A program made the translations under genes and the position numbers. Shown one piece after another: positions 21,694 through 30,467 of a DNA stretch of 33,224 nucleotides. The stretch lies in the NCBI RefSeq assembly GCF_000149955.1, contig NC_030991.1, positions 4,261,756 through 4,294,979 of the forward strand, written 5' to 3'. This DNA comes from Fusarium oxysporum f. sp. lycopersici 4287 (taxonomy: Eukaryota; Ascomycota; Sordariomycetes; Hypocreales; Nectriaceae). The notes below the pieces were generated by a model. It ran no database searches, was not told the DNA's origin, and saw only the letters and a list, made by a program, of their open reading frames with translations. How positions within the stretch are numbered: position 1 is the stretch's first letter; every line of letters starts with the position of its first letter.

Positions 21694-22173
21694 GCATTCG
21701 GACTACCCAGAGAATGGAGGATGTTGGGATACTATATCCCGAACCAACTACTGAACTACTGTAATTAAAGACTTCCATCCATTGTCAAAAGTGAAAAGTT
21801 TTAGTGATGGGTAGGAAAGGGAGTGCAATAATCTCGAAGCTAATAGATTTCTACTGTCATACAACACTCTTTGTCCATATAATAATGACAAACGGTTTTT
21901 CTTTTTCTAGACAAAATAAGCTATGACTTCAATTTTCGTTGCTTTTCTTCAGCATTAGCAATGGGATCATATGCCTCAGTTTCCTCTGCCCTAACATGAA
22001 GTTTACCGTGACAACGTTGGCTCGAAAATCCGGCAGTTGGCAGGTATCGATGCCAGGATGTCTCGTAAGAGCAGGTGACTCAGGCAAAATTGCTACAGTA
22101 CCATACAAGCTGCGGATGACGAAACGTCTTACCTTTTACGCAGATGTACCCTAACCGGTTCTATTCTAAGAAA
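21694..22173. other. Intergenic stretch, nothing recognised
   Basis: Only short frames without conserved features are present. A run of N follows. Confidence 0.45.
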
Positions 22174-22445
22174 NNNNNNNNNNNNNNNNNNNNNNNNNNN
22201 NNNNNNNNNNNNNNNNNNNNNNNNNNNNNNNNNNNNNNNNNNNNNNNNNNNNNNNNNNNNNNNNNNNNNNNNNNNNNNNNNNNNNNNNNNNNNNNNNNNN
22301 NNNNNNNNNNNNNNNNNNNNNNNNNNNNNNNNNNNNNNNNNNNNNNNNNNNNNNNNNNNNNNNNNNNNNNNNNNNNNNNNNNNNNNNNNNNNNNNNNNNN
22401 NNNNNNNNNNNNNNNNNNNNNNNNNNNNNNNNNNNNNNNNNNNNN
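22174..22445. other. Assembly gap of 272 N
   Basis: A run of N with no visible content. Confidence 0.99.
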
Positions 22446-23184
22446 TCTGAGAACATGGGCCCTTGCTTTGGGGCCAGTGGTCTAGCGGCCTATTGCATGA
22501 CAGACAAAATACTACCTTGGCATGCCAGATATGTAGTTGCGCCCTGAAATCGACCGTAGTTGTGAAATGTCGATATCAGAAATGAAAAGTCAGGCTCATC
22601 TGTGAAACTTTGAGCCCTCGGCTCGAGAAAGTGCGCGAATCAATCCCAAGGATAGCAAGGCTGTTTGCGCAACAGAATAGTGTTAGCTGTCAGGGTAATC
22701 TTATGCTCTGTAAGAATTTCAAGCCAGAATGTGTCAGACATTACGTGTATTCGGTTCATTGATGTGAATTGGTGTATTCATGTTGTGTTCTGTTGAAATC
22801 TGCCCCTTAGAGGTTTTACCATTTCGGCTGTAATCTTAAAGTATCCCTGCTTGCACGTGAGGCCCCAGCACCTGTTCAACAGAATGCCCCGTGCAATATA
22901 CAGTCATCTGAGGTACAGTTTACAAACACTCGACCTTGGCCCGCCAGCTGATTCTGATGAACAATCCAAATGATGGAATCTCAGGTAATGAACAGATCAC
23001 CTGATCACCATGGGCATCAGCTCGGTGACGGCCCTGGAAGGACTGCTGGGACTCACGACAAACATTCATGTAGGCGTACAGATCACGATATTTCAACCTC
23101 CCTCAGGGCCTCTGAAGAAGAAAGGAATACTGTTGTGGAATTTCAAGCAACAGTGATGAATTCTTTCATCGCTGACCCCGGAGA
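22446..23184. other. Intergenic stretch, possible upstream part of a hypothetical gene
   Basis: No conserved protein is recognised. An open frame from 22970 overlaps the hypothetical ORF at 23185 in a different frame. Only one of the two can be coding over the overlap. Confidence 0.35.
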
Positions 23185-23694
23185 ATGGCTTCGAAGGGAG
23201 CGCAGTTATCCCAAATCGATAATAATAAGAGACGCCTACATGGAGGACAAATCGCTTCAAATGCCAGCTTTGGGGCACTATCATCAGATCATTCTTTTGC
23301 ATCTCGATTATCCAGCGAAGATCAGAGGACAGAGGATGCTGACGGAAACACTATATCACCCGCTTATACAAGTTCAGAACCCGAAACTTGCGCGCTGCTT
23401 GAGAGTAGGCTGACAGCGGAGCGAGGCAACCATGATCTTGCCTTGGACGACGCCGCCTCATGTTTGAAGATGCATTATCAACAAGGCGAGCTTTCAAATG
23501 ATTTGACACGGAGGCAACAAGTCGTTCGGGATTGTCAAGAGCCGGCTTTTCGATACCATCCTTGTGAGGCACACATGGGCGGTTGTTTGGAAAGAGTCAA
23601 CACAAAGTGGCTTCGCGTAGGGCATAGAGAGGGGAGTCACACGTCTGGTATTATTAAGGATTACCATTTCAGTAAAGGAAGTGGAATATATTGA
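23185..23694 (+). CDS. Hypothetical protein, 169 codons, doubtful
   Basis: I do not recognise it. The frame runs 169 codons from ATG 23185 (context GAGAATGGC), with a Ser/Asp/Glu-rich first half and a Gln/Arg/Cys-containing second half (SRLTAERGNHDLALDDAASC is the most protein-like stretch). No domain, signal peptide or membrane segment is seen. A second open frame (22970-23413) overlaps it, so exon structure is uncertain. It could be an exon of a larger gene or an accidental frame. Confidence 0.3.
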   Translation: MASKGAQLSQIDNNKRRLHGGQIASNASFGALSSDHSFASRLSSEDQRTEDADGNTISPAYTSSEPETCALLESRLTAERGNHDLALDDAASCLKMHYQQGELSNDLTRRQQVVRDCQEPAFRYHPCEAHMGGCLERVNTKWLRVGHREGSHTSGIIKDYHFSKGSGIY

Positions 23695-23886
23695 ACTTAT
23701 AACTATCTCAAAGAGATATTAATTCGATATAGCGTTGGCTCCGCCATGTTCGAATTGAAAAGAGTGGAACACGAATAAAACTATGTGATATCTGATGCTA
23801 CGCGTTGCGGAAACCTCTTCCCTACCACTAAACGCGCATCGGTCGCGCTGTACGTAGTGGGCGTAATGCCTTGCGACCCTGGCGCC

Positions 23887-23904
23887 TATATATATATATA
23901 TATA
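23887..23904. repeat. (TA)n simple repeat
   Basis: An uninterrupted alternating TA run of about 18 bases. Confidence 0.85.
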
Positions 23905-23998
23905 CATCCTGGAAGGGATCTAATGCCTTCCTCAATCGTGCTGGAAGAGACAAAGATAGATGCGTGGCGGACATTGAGCTTTTCGAGGAATAAAACCT

Positions 23999-24313
23999 CT
24001 AACTACGTTGAGCGCTGGTATCCTGCAAGCCGCCGCGATTGAGAAGCACAGCAAGAGCCTGCAGCCCCGCTGTTGCTGCTTTCGGTACGTCCTTCAACAT
24101 TGCCAGCTGTTTCATGTCTTTAATGCCGGCGGTGTCCAGCCACCGCTTAATCTGTTGCGTTTCGGGCCCTTGATTAGTCATTATAGCGAAAGATGCAAGG
24201 AAGAGAACTAGGCGAAAAATGAAAAGAAACTTTCGGCAGGTGTATTCGATAGCATATGTGAGGAGTGCTACCACGAGTAGGCACCCAGTATATCTGAGAT
24301 CACTAAGATGCAT
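23999..24313 (-). CDS. Small hypothetical protein with N-terminal hydrophobic segments, doubtful
   Basis: A 104-codon frame from ATG 24313. Two hydrophobic segments (CLLVVALLTYAIEY, about 11-24, and FLFIFRLVLFLASFAIM, about 29-45) precede a soluble helical-looking tail (QQIKRWLDTAGIKDMKQLAM and onward). If the true start is the Met at residue 45 (24181), it would be a 60-residue soluble peptide. No family is recognised. The composition looks more protein-like than surrounding frames, but there is no second line of support. Confidence 0.3.
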   Translation of the reverse strand: MHLSDLRYTGCLLVVALLTYAIEYTCRKFLFIFRLVLFLASFAIMTNQGPETQQIKRWLDTAGIKDMKQLAMLKDVPKAATAGLQALAVLLNRGGLQDTSAQRS

Positions 24314-25377
24314 GGTATATGTGTGTGACTAGCTATGAAGTGAGATTTACTTGCCCGTGGATGTGCAGTAGATATAATGAAGCTCAATTGCAAGAGCACG
24401 ATTCTCCCCTGAATAGAAACACGTATATGGAGAGAATATATCTTATCTTGGTTTGATGAAATCCTTTGAATAGAACGTTGTGACATAAAATACAAAGAAA
24501 AACATATTTTTATACTGCTATTCTTAGAAACTAACACAGGAGAAGGGGCTAAGGCGTATATGCGGCGGTATAGGGTTACAGTGGTGTTAATTATGTCTTT
24601 TTACCTTACTTACCAGCTAACAAAACAGACAAATCCCCAAAGGCTGATACCAGTAAGTCATTTAAATACTCTAGTATGAAGTCTTTAACAAATTGCAAAG
24701 AACCCAAAATATATATAATAAGTAGAAGAATCTCAAGGTACTACCCATTCGCTACATTATCTTCCATTGTTAGGAGTGAAATCGACTAAGAATAGTGTGT
24801 AGAGGGAATACCAGGATTCCAGGTGTCTACGTGTCCTAATTCTACCTCTCAGGCTGTCTTACTATAGGTGAGAGTGCACGCTTGGCTGTGACCTGCAGGA
24901 CAATTCCTGCTGTTAGCCATCACCACTATGTGCATAGTTTCACGAGAAGGCTTACGTCCTAGAAGACAGCTCCCTCCTAAAACAGGGATTCTCAAAGGAG
25001 TCATTTTGTGTAATCCTAAACCTTTTTGTCCCTTTATCAAAACTCGCCCTAACTCATTAGGCGGGTATCAAAATTACAAATAAACGAGTGACTCACGCTC
25101 AGGTATCAGAGACGTCCTCATAATCAACTAGAAGGTAAAGACCACCCATAACTATATCACCTATGCCAGCTAGTTCAGCCTCGCACTGGATTCTGATCCG
25201 TTAGGAATTCGCAAAGGAGCTAGCTGCAATACGGAATTTTCCGAGGTATGGCCAGATACATAGTAGGCAGACGCGTCGATCACAGTGATTCTTCACACAG
25301 TCGGGCTGCACTTCTTATATGAGACCAGTGACATTCTTCTCTTCACTATTAGACAACCAGACGTTTCTTAAGTTGTT
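24314..25377. other. AT-rich intergenic stretch, nothing recognised
   Basis: No coding sequence or repeat family is recognised. It is the downstream region of the coiled-coil gene at 25378. Confidence 0.5.
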
Positions 25378-26163
25378 TTATTGGAACTTTTTCTTTCCCC
25401 GATGAGTTTTTTTCAGTTCCTTCTGTTTTCTTGCTTTTGCCCTTGTCATGGGACCGTGCGAACGTGTCCGCTTCGAATCTTGCTGAGGTAGTTTCGTTTC
25501 TTGAGCCCCATCCAGAAGACCCCGGATCTCTTGCAGACAACCCTTGATCTCTTGCGCTGTTGTTGACGGTTTATCCAAGGTATCAAGCACCGGTCCGCGC
25601 TGGAATGCTGACAACTGCTCTGCTCGTAAAGCTTCGATCTCAGACCAATATTTCGCTCGGTCTTGAGCGAGCATATTTTTTAAATCTTCCACAGTTCTCT
25701 CAAGTGACTGAACTGCACCTTTCAAATGTAAATCTGGTGGTTGGCCTTGCGCTAGGGCTTTAAACTCGCGCAAGCTCTGGATCTCCTGCCTTATAATAAC
25801 TTTGATATCCTCTGCCGTAATGCTAGAACTTGTTGCTGTGGAATCCGAGGATGTATTGTTTTCGTTTAGTATCGTACGGATACATGACAACTCTTTCTGC
25901 ATCGAGGCTTTAAGAGTCCTGTGAAACGTAGATAACAAGGTTTCGGCATCTTCGCTCGATAATCCAACAGGCTTACTTGACGCATGGGTGCAGCCGTGCT
26001 CTACCAGTACTCGTCGCATGCAGTCATAGATAACATTATGCCATAATTGCAGTGGTGGGATAGCGATTGGAGGGATAGCGGTCGGTGGCCTCCACCCAGG
26101 CGGGGGCGGCAAATGAATGTGAGAAGGGTTGGGCGGCATATAATAGTTCCCGGCGGGTGGCAT
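25378..26163 (-). CDS. Proline-rich, coiled-coil, basic-tailed protein of unknown function
   Basis: From the first true ATG at 26163 the ORF gives 261 residues; the frame opens further upstream but only from GTG. Three parts are visible. The Pro/Tyr-rich N-terminus (about 1-40) contains HLPPPPGWRPPTAIPP. The middle has charged heptad-like helices, a likely coiled coil, around SLREFKALAQ to KYWSEIEALRAEQL. The strongly basic C-terminal tail of about 30 residues contains TRAKARKQKELKKTHRGKKK and resembles a nuclear localisation signal or nucleic-acid-binding tail. TATATACC lies directly upstream, after a pyrimidine-rich stretch. I do not recognise a family; a nuclear oligomeric protein is a reasonable guess. 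It sits next to the minisatellite and the right duplicate. Confidence 0.6.
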   Translation of the reverse strand: MPPAGNYYMPPNPSHIHLPPPPGWRPPTAIPPIAIPPLQLWHNVIYDCMRRVLVEHGCTHASSKPVGLSSEDAETLLSTFHRTLKASMQKELSCIRTILNENNTSSDSTATSSSITAEDIKVIIRQEIQSLREFKALAQGQPPDLHLKGAVQSLERTVEDLKNMLAQDRAKYWSEIEALRAEQLSAFQRGPVLDTLDKPSTTAQEIKGCLQEIRGLLDGAQETKLPQQDSKRTRSHGPMTRAKARKQKELKKTHRGKKKFQ

Positions 26164-26525
26164 TGTAAAAGGGTATATAGGACCTTGGTAAGTAAGGAAT
26201 AGAAAAACAGGTAAAGATAAGAAGGGAGTTAATTTGACCACGACAATGAGAACTAACCCAAGTTATAAGAGGCGTTCACTACCCTCAGAGGCATCTTCAT
26301 TCTGCATAAGCACCCCCAGCATCAATAGTGCTGACCTTTTCAGGGATACGTGTGCTTGGAGAAGACAGTCCTCTTTTGCCTTACCCAATGGTCCAAGCAA
26401 ATACGGGCCCACATGTTCAAGGCGGGACTTTTCAATACCAAACGTCCATTCTCTTAGCGTCGTATGGATGCGTCGTATGGATACGCAAGGCCTAGATCAA
26501 GGACCAGTACTAGCCCATGAATTCT

Positions 26526-26605
26526 GTGATGGTTATGTTAACTCGGTGATGGTTATGTGAACTCGGTGATGAGTATGTGAACTCGGTGATGAGTATGTGA
26601 ACTCA
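26526..26605 (+). repeat. 20-bp minisatellite, four units
   Basis: Four consecutive 20-bp units of the type GTGATGAGTATGTGAACTCG (26526, 26546, 26566, 26586) differ by a few bases. The last unit also occurs at the very start of the window (bases 4-23), just inside the left duplicate, so this array lies at or near the left edge of the duplicated segment. Confidence 0.92.
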
Positions 26606-26961
26606 AGAGACCCACATTCTCCACCCTTCTGCGCTCTACCCTGTCCCAGTGTAAGTCTTTTTACCGAACAGGCTCTGCACGCATGGCCGAGAATCTCCAC
26701 CACGTCATTGCAGAAAAGAGTTCTTTGAAATGTCATAGATTTGGGAACTTATTTGCAGCAGCAAATTTCAATATACAATAACATCAGAATCGGTGCAAAA
26801 TAGCCTAGCCCCATGAATGAACCGTGAGCATATATGGGAGAGGCAAGAGCGCGCTGATACACGGTAGACCGAGAGCCTTTTCACATCGTATCTCGGCTTA
26901 CCCACGTCTGATATCATGCTACCCGGACAGTCCGTAGATGGGCTCTCTCTTTGTCTGAAAG

Positions 26962-27498
26962 CAGCGCTGCCCACAAATCAAACAGATCAAATCCGTGGTC
27001 GAATTTGATTTATTTGATACTTTTGGACACTGGATTTGTTGTTTGAGATATTTATTCAAACATTTCAAATGTTCCAAGGGTGAGCAAAACCAGGGGATGG
27101 AGAGGGGATGAGTTTGCCGTCGAGCCCCACTAAACTAGTCATTATTAGGTAAGGACTGCCAGACGCCATGACAAGGAAGCATCAATGACGGCGCGTGTTC
27201 GATGTTGAGGGGCTTACATGAGGGCGGCTGACTAACGTAAGAGTTCGGATAATGGCTCTGATTGGCCTGATCTAAGTGCCAGATCTTTGGCACCTCTTGA
27301 GTACCGGGTAAGTTGTGAGGAAAGGCGGCCATGAGCCTAACCAGCTATCTTCCATGGCATCATATCCCATACCAAATATATCAAATGTTATCTCAAATTC
27401 AAGATTTTGGATTTGTTTGTTTGAAATAAGATTTTCGGGATATTTGATTGATTTGTTTGGTAATTTGATTGATTGAATTTGATTTGTGGGCAGCGCCG
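26962..27498. mobile_element. Non-autonomous hAT element (537 bp), right copy, internally shorter
   Basis: Same ends as the left copy. Perfect 8-bp target duplications TCTGAAAG lie at 26954-26961 and 27499-27506. Relative to the left copy, sequence jumps at about 27077 from the left subterminal region straight to the part equivalent to left position 923, with only two or so bases of shared sequence at the joint. This fits a 427-bp internal deletion here, although an insertion in the left copy cannot be excluded. Confidence 0.87.
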
Positions 27499-27837
27499 TC
27501 TGAAAGTGGTCGTTGAGGCCATCGTCGGCCATCACCCTCTTGTGCATACTGTTTTTGGTGGTCTCATCCATCAGAAAACCCCAATCGCTTCCTCTGCACT
27601 CCTTCTCTGATCTAGGACCACGAGAAAGGCAGAAGCGAAGTACTTATGGAGGCGGAAGTAAGTTAGAGAAGGGGGGAATAGACCCCCTTACTAGCGCCTT
27701 GCTGTGATTAGCCAGAAACTTTTGTATTTACCCTTTTTGTGTGGCTTTAGTAAGCGGAATAAAATAACGCCGGGAGTCTTGGCCCTGATTAGGCTTACTG
27801 GACCGGCAGCGCGTGAGCTTCACATCCACAGTTCCAA

Positions 27838-27845
27838 GATCAAGT
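27838..27845 (+). other. Empty target site of the hAT transposon
   Basis: A single GATCAAGT is flanked by the same sequence that flanks the transposon at 1681 and 4788 in the left copy. There is no excision footprint, so this is the pre-insertion state. Confidence 0.95.
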
Positions 27846-28455
27846 CGGCGTATCCGACACCGACATACTGCCCAGATACCAGATGCTGGCGAAATCCCAA
27901 GGCTGTTTGTGAAGTCTCACGGAAGTATCTATTATATGAGGCTAAGAAGTCTACTTGCATTTATGATTGTCATCAATTTTCCTAATGACATCAACTACGC
28001 TTGGATGAAGAAGCTGAAGACGCTGGATAGATTTGTGATTGCGAAAGCGCTATACTTGGTATTCATACACTCGATGAGGGAATAGGCTCCACTTCCACAT
28101 GCATTGTCGAATGCAAGTATCAAATTCATTTAGAATGAAGTCGCTATCTCATGTATACATCTTTCTCCAGTTGGTCGACCTTATGTCATTCTACGCGCTT
28201 ACGCGTACCTTGGAAACACAGCTTCTCTTTATCAAGTCCAGTAGGTAGACGCTTAGAACTGGTGATACATTTCTCTGACTGGACGAAGTGTATGTGTCAG
28301 GCTCTAGGATTCGTTGGCAACCGGCGCAAGAATAGATACCGTTCTAATTGCAGATTTCGTGTGTCCTACAAAAAGTATTCTCTCACACCCAGTGGCTTTC
28401 GCTTCTATTTTTGTACCCATAGAATAAAGGCTGTCGTAAGTATGCTGCAACATAA

Positions 28456-28479
28456 AGGGCTGCACAGTCGTGCAGCCCT
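28456..28479. promoter_or_regulatory. Perfect 10-bp stem / 4-base loop hairpin, right copy
   Basis: Identical to 5398-5421. It lies about 280 bp upstream of the complete Cdc25-like gene and is kept although neighbouring bases have changed. Confidence 0.5.
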
Positions 28480-28704
28480 ATCTCAGCCTCGTTGATCGTG
28501 TAGCTATTGGGTCATTATTGTCACCGAGGCGGTTCCTCAAAACTTATTTTAGGATATCGTGTCCCGAAATACCTTAAGATACTAGACTCGGCGAGTTGAT
28601 GTTAGTCACATACGCCGAATACTCAGTATTGTTTGTCATACATCTTCACCCTTAATTACAACACATCTGGCGACAGAAATTTCTCGTCTCCACTAGACAA
28701 GAGC

Positions 28705-28757
28705 TAATATATATCTCAACTTCCGCTCTTGCCATCATGCCATTGAACTTTCTTTAA
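28705..28757 (+). promoter_or_regulatory. TATA-like stretch and 6-codon upstream ORF before the Cdc25-like gene
   Basis: TAATATATAT lies at 28705-28714, about 47 bp before the ATG at 28761. An upstream ORF (28737-28757, peptide MPLNFL) ends 3 bases before the main ATG. If transcripts start upstream of 28737, the main frame would be reached by leaky scanning or reinitiation. Confidence 0.4.
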
Positions 28758-28760
28758 AAC

Positions 28761-29516
28761 ATGATTGGCAAAAATAACCCGGCTATACAGACTCTCACTA
28801 TGGTTGAAGCTGAAAGGCTAGACGTACCTCAAAAGCTTCCAACGATACCAGCTAACAGTTCCGACAACATCTGGCGAATCACGAAGGAAACGCTTGTTGA
28901 TTGTATGGATGGTCGGTTCGGTCAATACTTTGATGAAATGATCATTATTGATTGTCGCTTCAGGTACGAATATAATGGAGGCCACATCGACGGCGCTATC
29001 AGTCTGGCACCAAGGTCCGGGAGCCTCGTAGATACAAATCTGCTGGATGATTTAATTCCCGCCAAGTCGCATCAGATGCGCACAGTTATTTGTTTCTATT
29101 GTGAGCATTCGAAGTATCGTGCACCCATAGTAGCAGCGCGTGTACGGTCTAAGGATAGGCTATATAATATTGAGCGGTATCCAAGTCTTACATACCAACA
29201 TATCTATATCCTAGATGGAGGCTATAGTAGCTTTTTCCAATCCCATCCAGATCGCTGCGTTCCGCAAGAATACGTTCGGATGACCGACAGTGCGCATCGG
29301 AAACTTGGTGGAGATGAAATAGACCTTCTAAGACAAGTCACAAAATCACCGAAGAGACGGCGTTCAGGCTTATATGCGACCTCAAACTCTCCTCAGAAGC
29401 TAGAGAGAGAAATAATCGAAGCTTCAGCCATTCCTTTCGAGGATGTTCGCCTTGAGAATCGTACGGGAGAAGCATGCGATGCGGAAAAGACTAAGGGCCA
29501 AATGATTGCTGAGTGA
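28761..29516 (+). CDS. Cdc25-like dual-specificity phosphatase, catalytic-domain-only
   Basis: 251 residues in one exon. Cdc25 (NimT in Aspergillus) removes inhibitory phosphate from the mitotic CDK. The family pattern is clear: RITKETLVDCMDG (39-51), IIDCRFRYEYNGGHIDGAI (62-80), the CX5R loop CEHSKYR (114-120) followed by AP, YILDGGYSSFF (149-159), CVPQEYV (166-172) and a basic SPKRRRSGL (196-204). The catalytic Cys, the adjacent Glu and the Arg are present. The residue before Cys is Tyr instead of the usual His, which may change activity. Typical fungal Cdc25 proteins are about twice as long, and the N-terminal regulatory region is missing here. The start is the first ATG, although Met14 is possible. 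It is convergent with a cyclin-like gene 951 bp away. Whether it is active is unknown. Confidence 0.9.
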   Translation: MIGKNNPAIQTLTMVEAERLDVPQKLPTIPANSSDNIWRITKETLVDCMDGRFGQYFDEMIIIDCRFRYEYNGGHIDGAISLAPRSGSLVDTNLLDDLIPAKSHQMRTVICFYCEHSKYRAPIVAARVRSKDRLYNIERYPSLTYQHIYILDGGYSSFFQSHPDRCVPQEYVRMTDSAHRKLGGDEIDLLRQVTKSPKRRRSGLYATSNSPQKLEREIIEASAIPFEDVRLENRTGEACDAEKTKGQMIAE

Positions 29517-30467
29517 ATATGCACTGTGGTCATCAAATAGCTTCGTTTGTACCTCAAATTCTATTGTTGCACCAGTGCTAGAGTGCATGCGGAGCTGTAA
29601 GCCGACGTGAAACATCAGGGTCCATAACAACCCCCCTCCAGAATTGTTCTAGTCTCTCGTTTTGCTACCTTCTACAATCTGGATCTTTTCTATTCATCTA
29701 TGCACATGCCGCTTGGGCGTCCCGTGTTAGACAACTGAGCATTGCAAGCTATCAAAAGCCTAGACACCAGCTAGATGCGCCCCAGGATAACCAAGGAAGT
29801 TAGCCCCATATGCATATCTGAGATTTAGAATTTAAATTGCCCATCAAGACGAAGGTAAAGATTTCAAAGTTAAAAAAAATATATCTAAGTCTATTGCGAT
29901 ACGAGAAATAGCCAGTGGGATTTACTCTAGGCACATGCAGCTCCGACAGTTTAGCGAAAAGAAACAAAGAAATAAGAAAAAACTTTCAAATCCCAGCAAA
30001 GCAATTGTACGATAGCAACGACTATAGTCTACAACTGTAGTTATCTTGCGACCGTGTCAGGTGATATTCAGTTCGCCGACCGATACAGAACAACATGAGC
30101 TTCCCCATCATGGATGATTATATATTCCGGTCTTGTTAATCTATTTCTTGTACCTCATTTAAAAAAGGAAGGTAAAAGCGTTATCCGGAACGTCTTTATT
30201 GATCTACGTCATGTTTATTCGTGTATAAAATACTTTCTGTCCCATGACTTTGGTCCTTAGAGCAACCTTCAGGCCATGGTACTATGAAGCTGAACACAGG
30301 AGCCTGCCTTTTCATGATGAAGGTCTCTGGCATAATCATCTAACCACCAGTGCAGATCGCACAAGCTAACGAGAAGCCTTGCGAGCTAAGGAATCTCGTT
30401 CGGTATTCCCGAATCGATATCGGCGTGTCCTACACTTCACGGAATACGTTCCGCTTCTTGGGAACTC
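29517..30467. other. Intergenic region between convergent Cdc25-like and cyclin-like genes
   Basis: No gene is recognised in these 951 bp. The sequence is AT-rich with A- and T-runs suited to 3' ends of two convergent transcripts. Confidence 0.6.

Larger units (their letters stand above)
26583..29045 (+). repeat. Right copy of the segmental duplication
   Basis: Matches 1-5985 in the same orientation. It lacks the 3.1-kb hAT transposon, holding the empty target at 27838-27845, and lacks about 427 bp inside the non-autonomous hAT element. Visible homology ends at 29045 only because the left copy enters the gap; the true end may lie further right. Confidence 0.95.

Noticed and set aside
21994..22154. 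Short frame starting MKFTVTTLA, considered as a small secreted peptide
   Set aside because: There is no convincing signal peptide or Cys pattern, and the frame is not supported by context.
27272..27571. A minus-strand 99-codon frame (and its counterpart at 1204-1488)
   Set aside because: It spans the right end of the non-autonomous hAT element and its flank, and the two copies differ in length and sequence. Not a gene.
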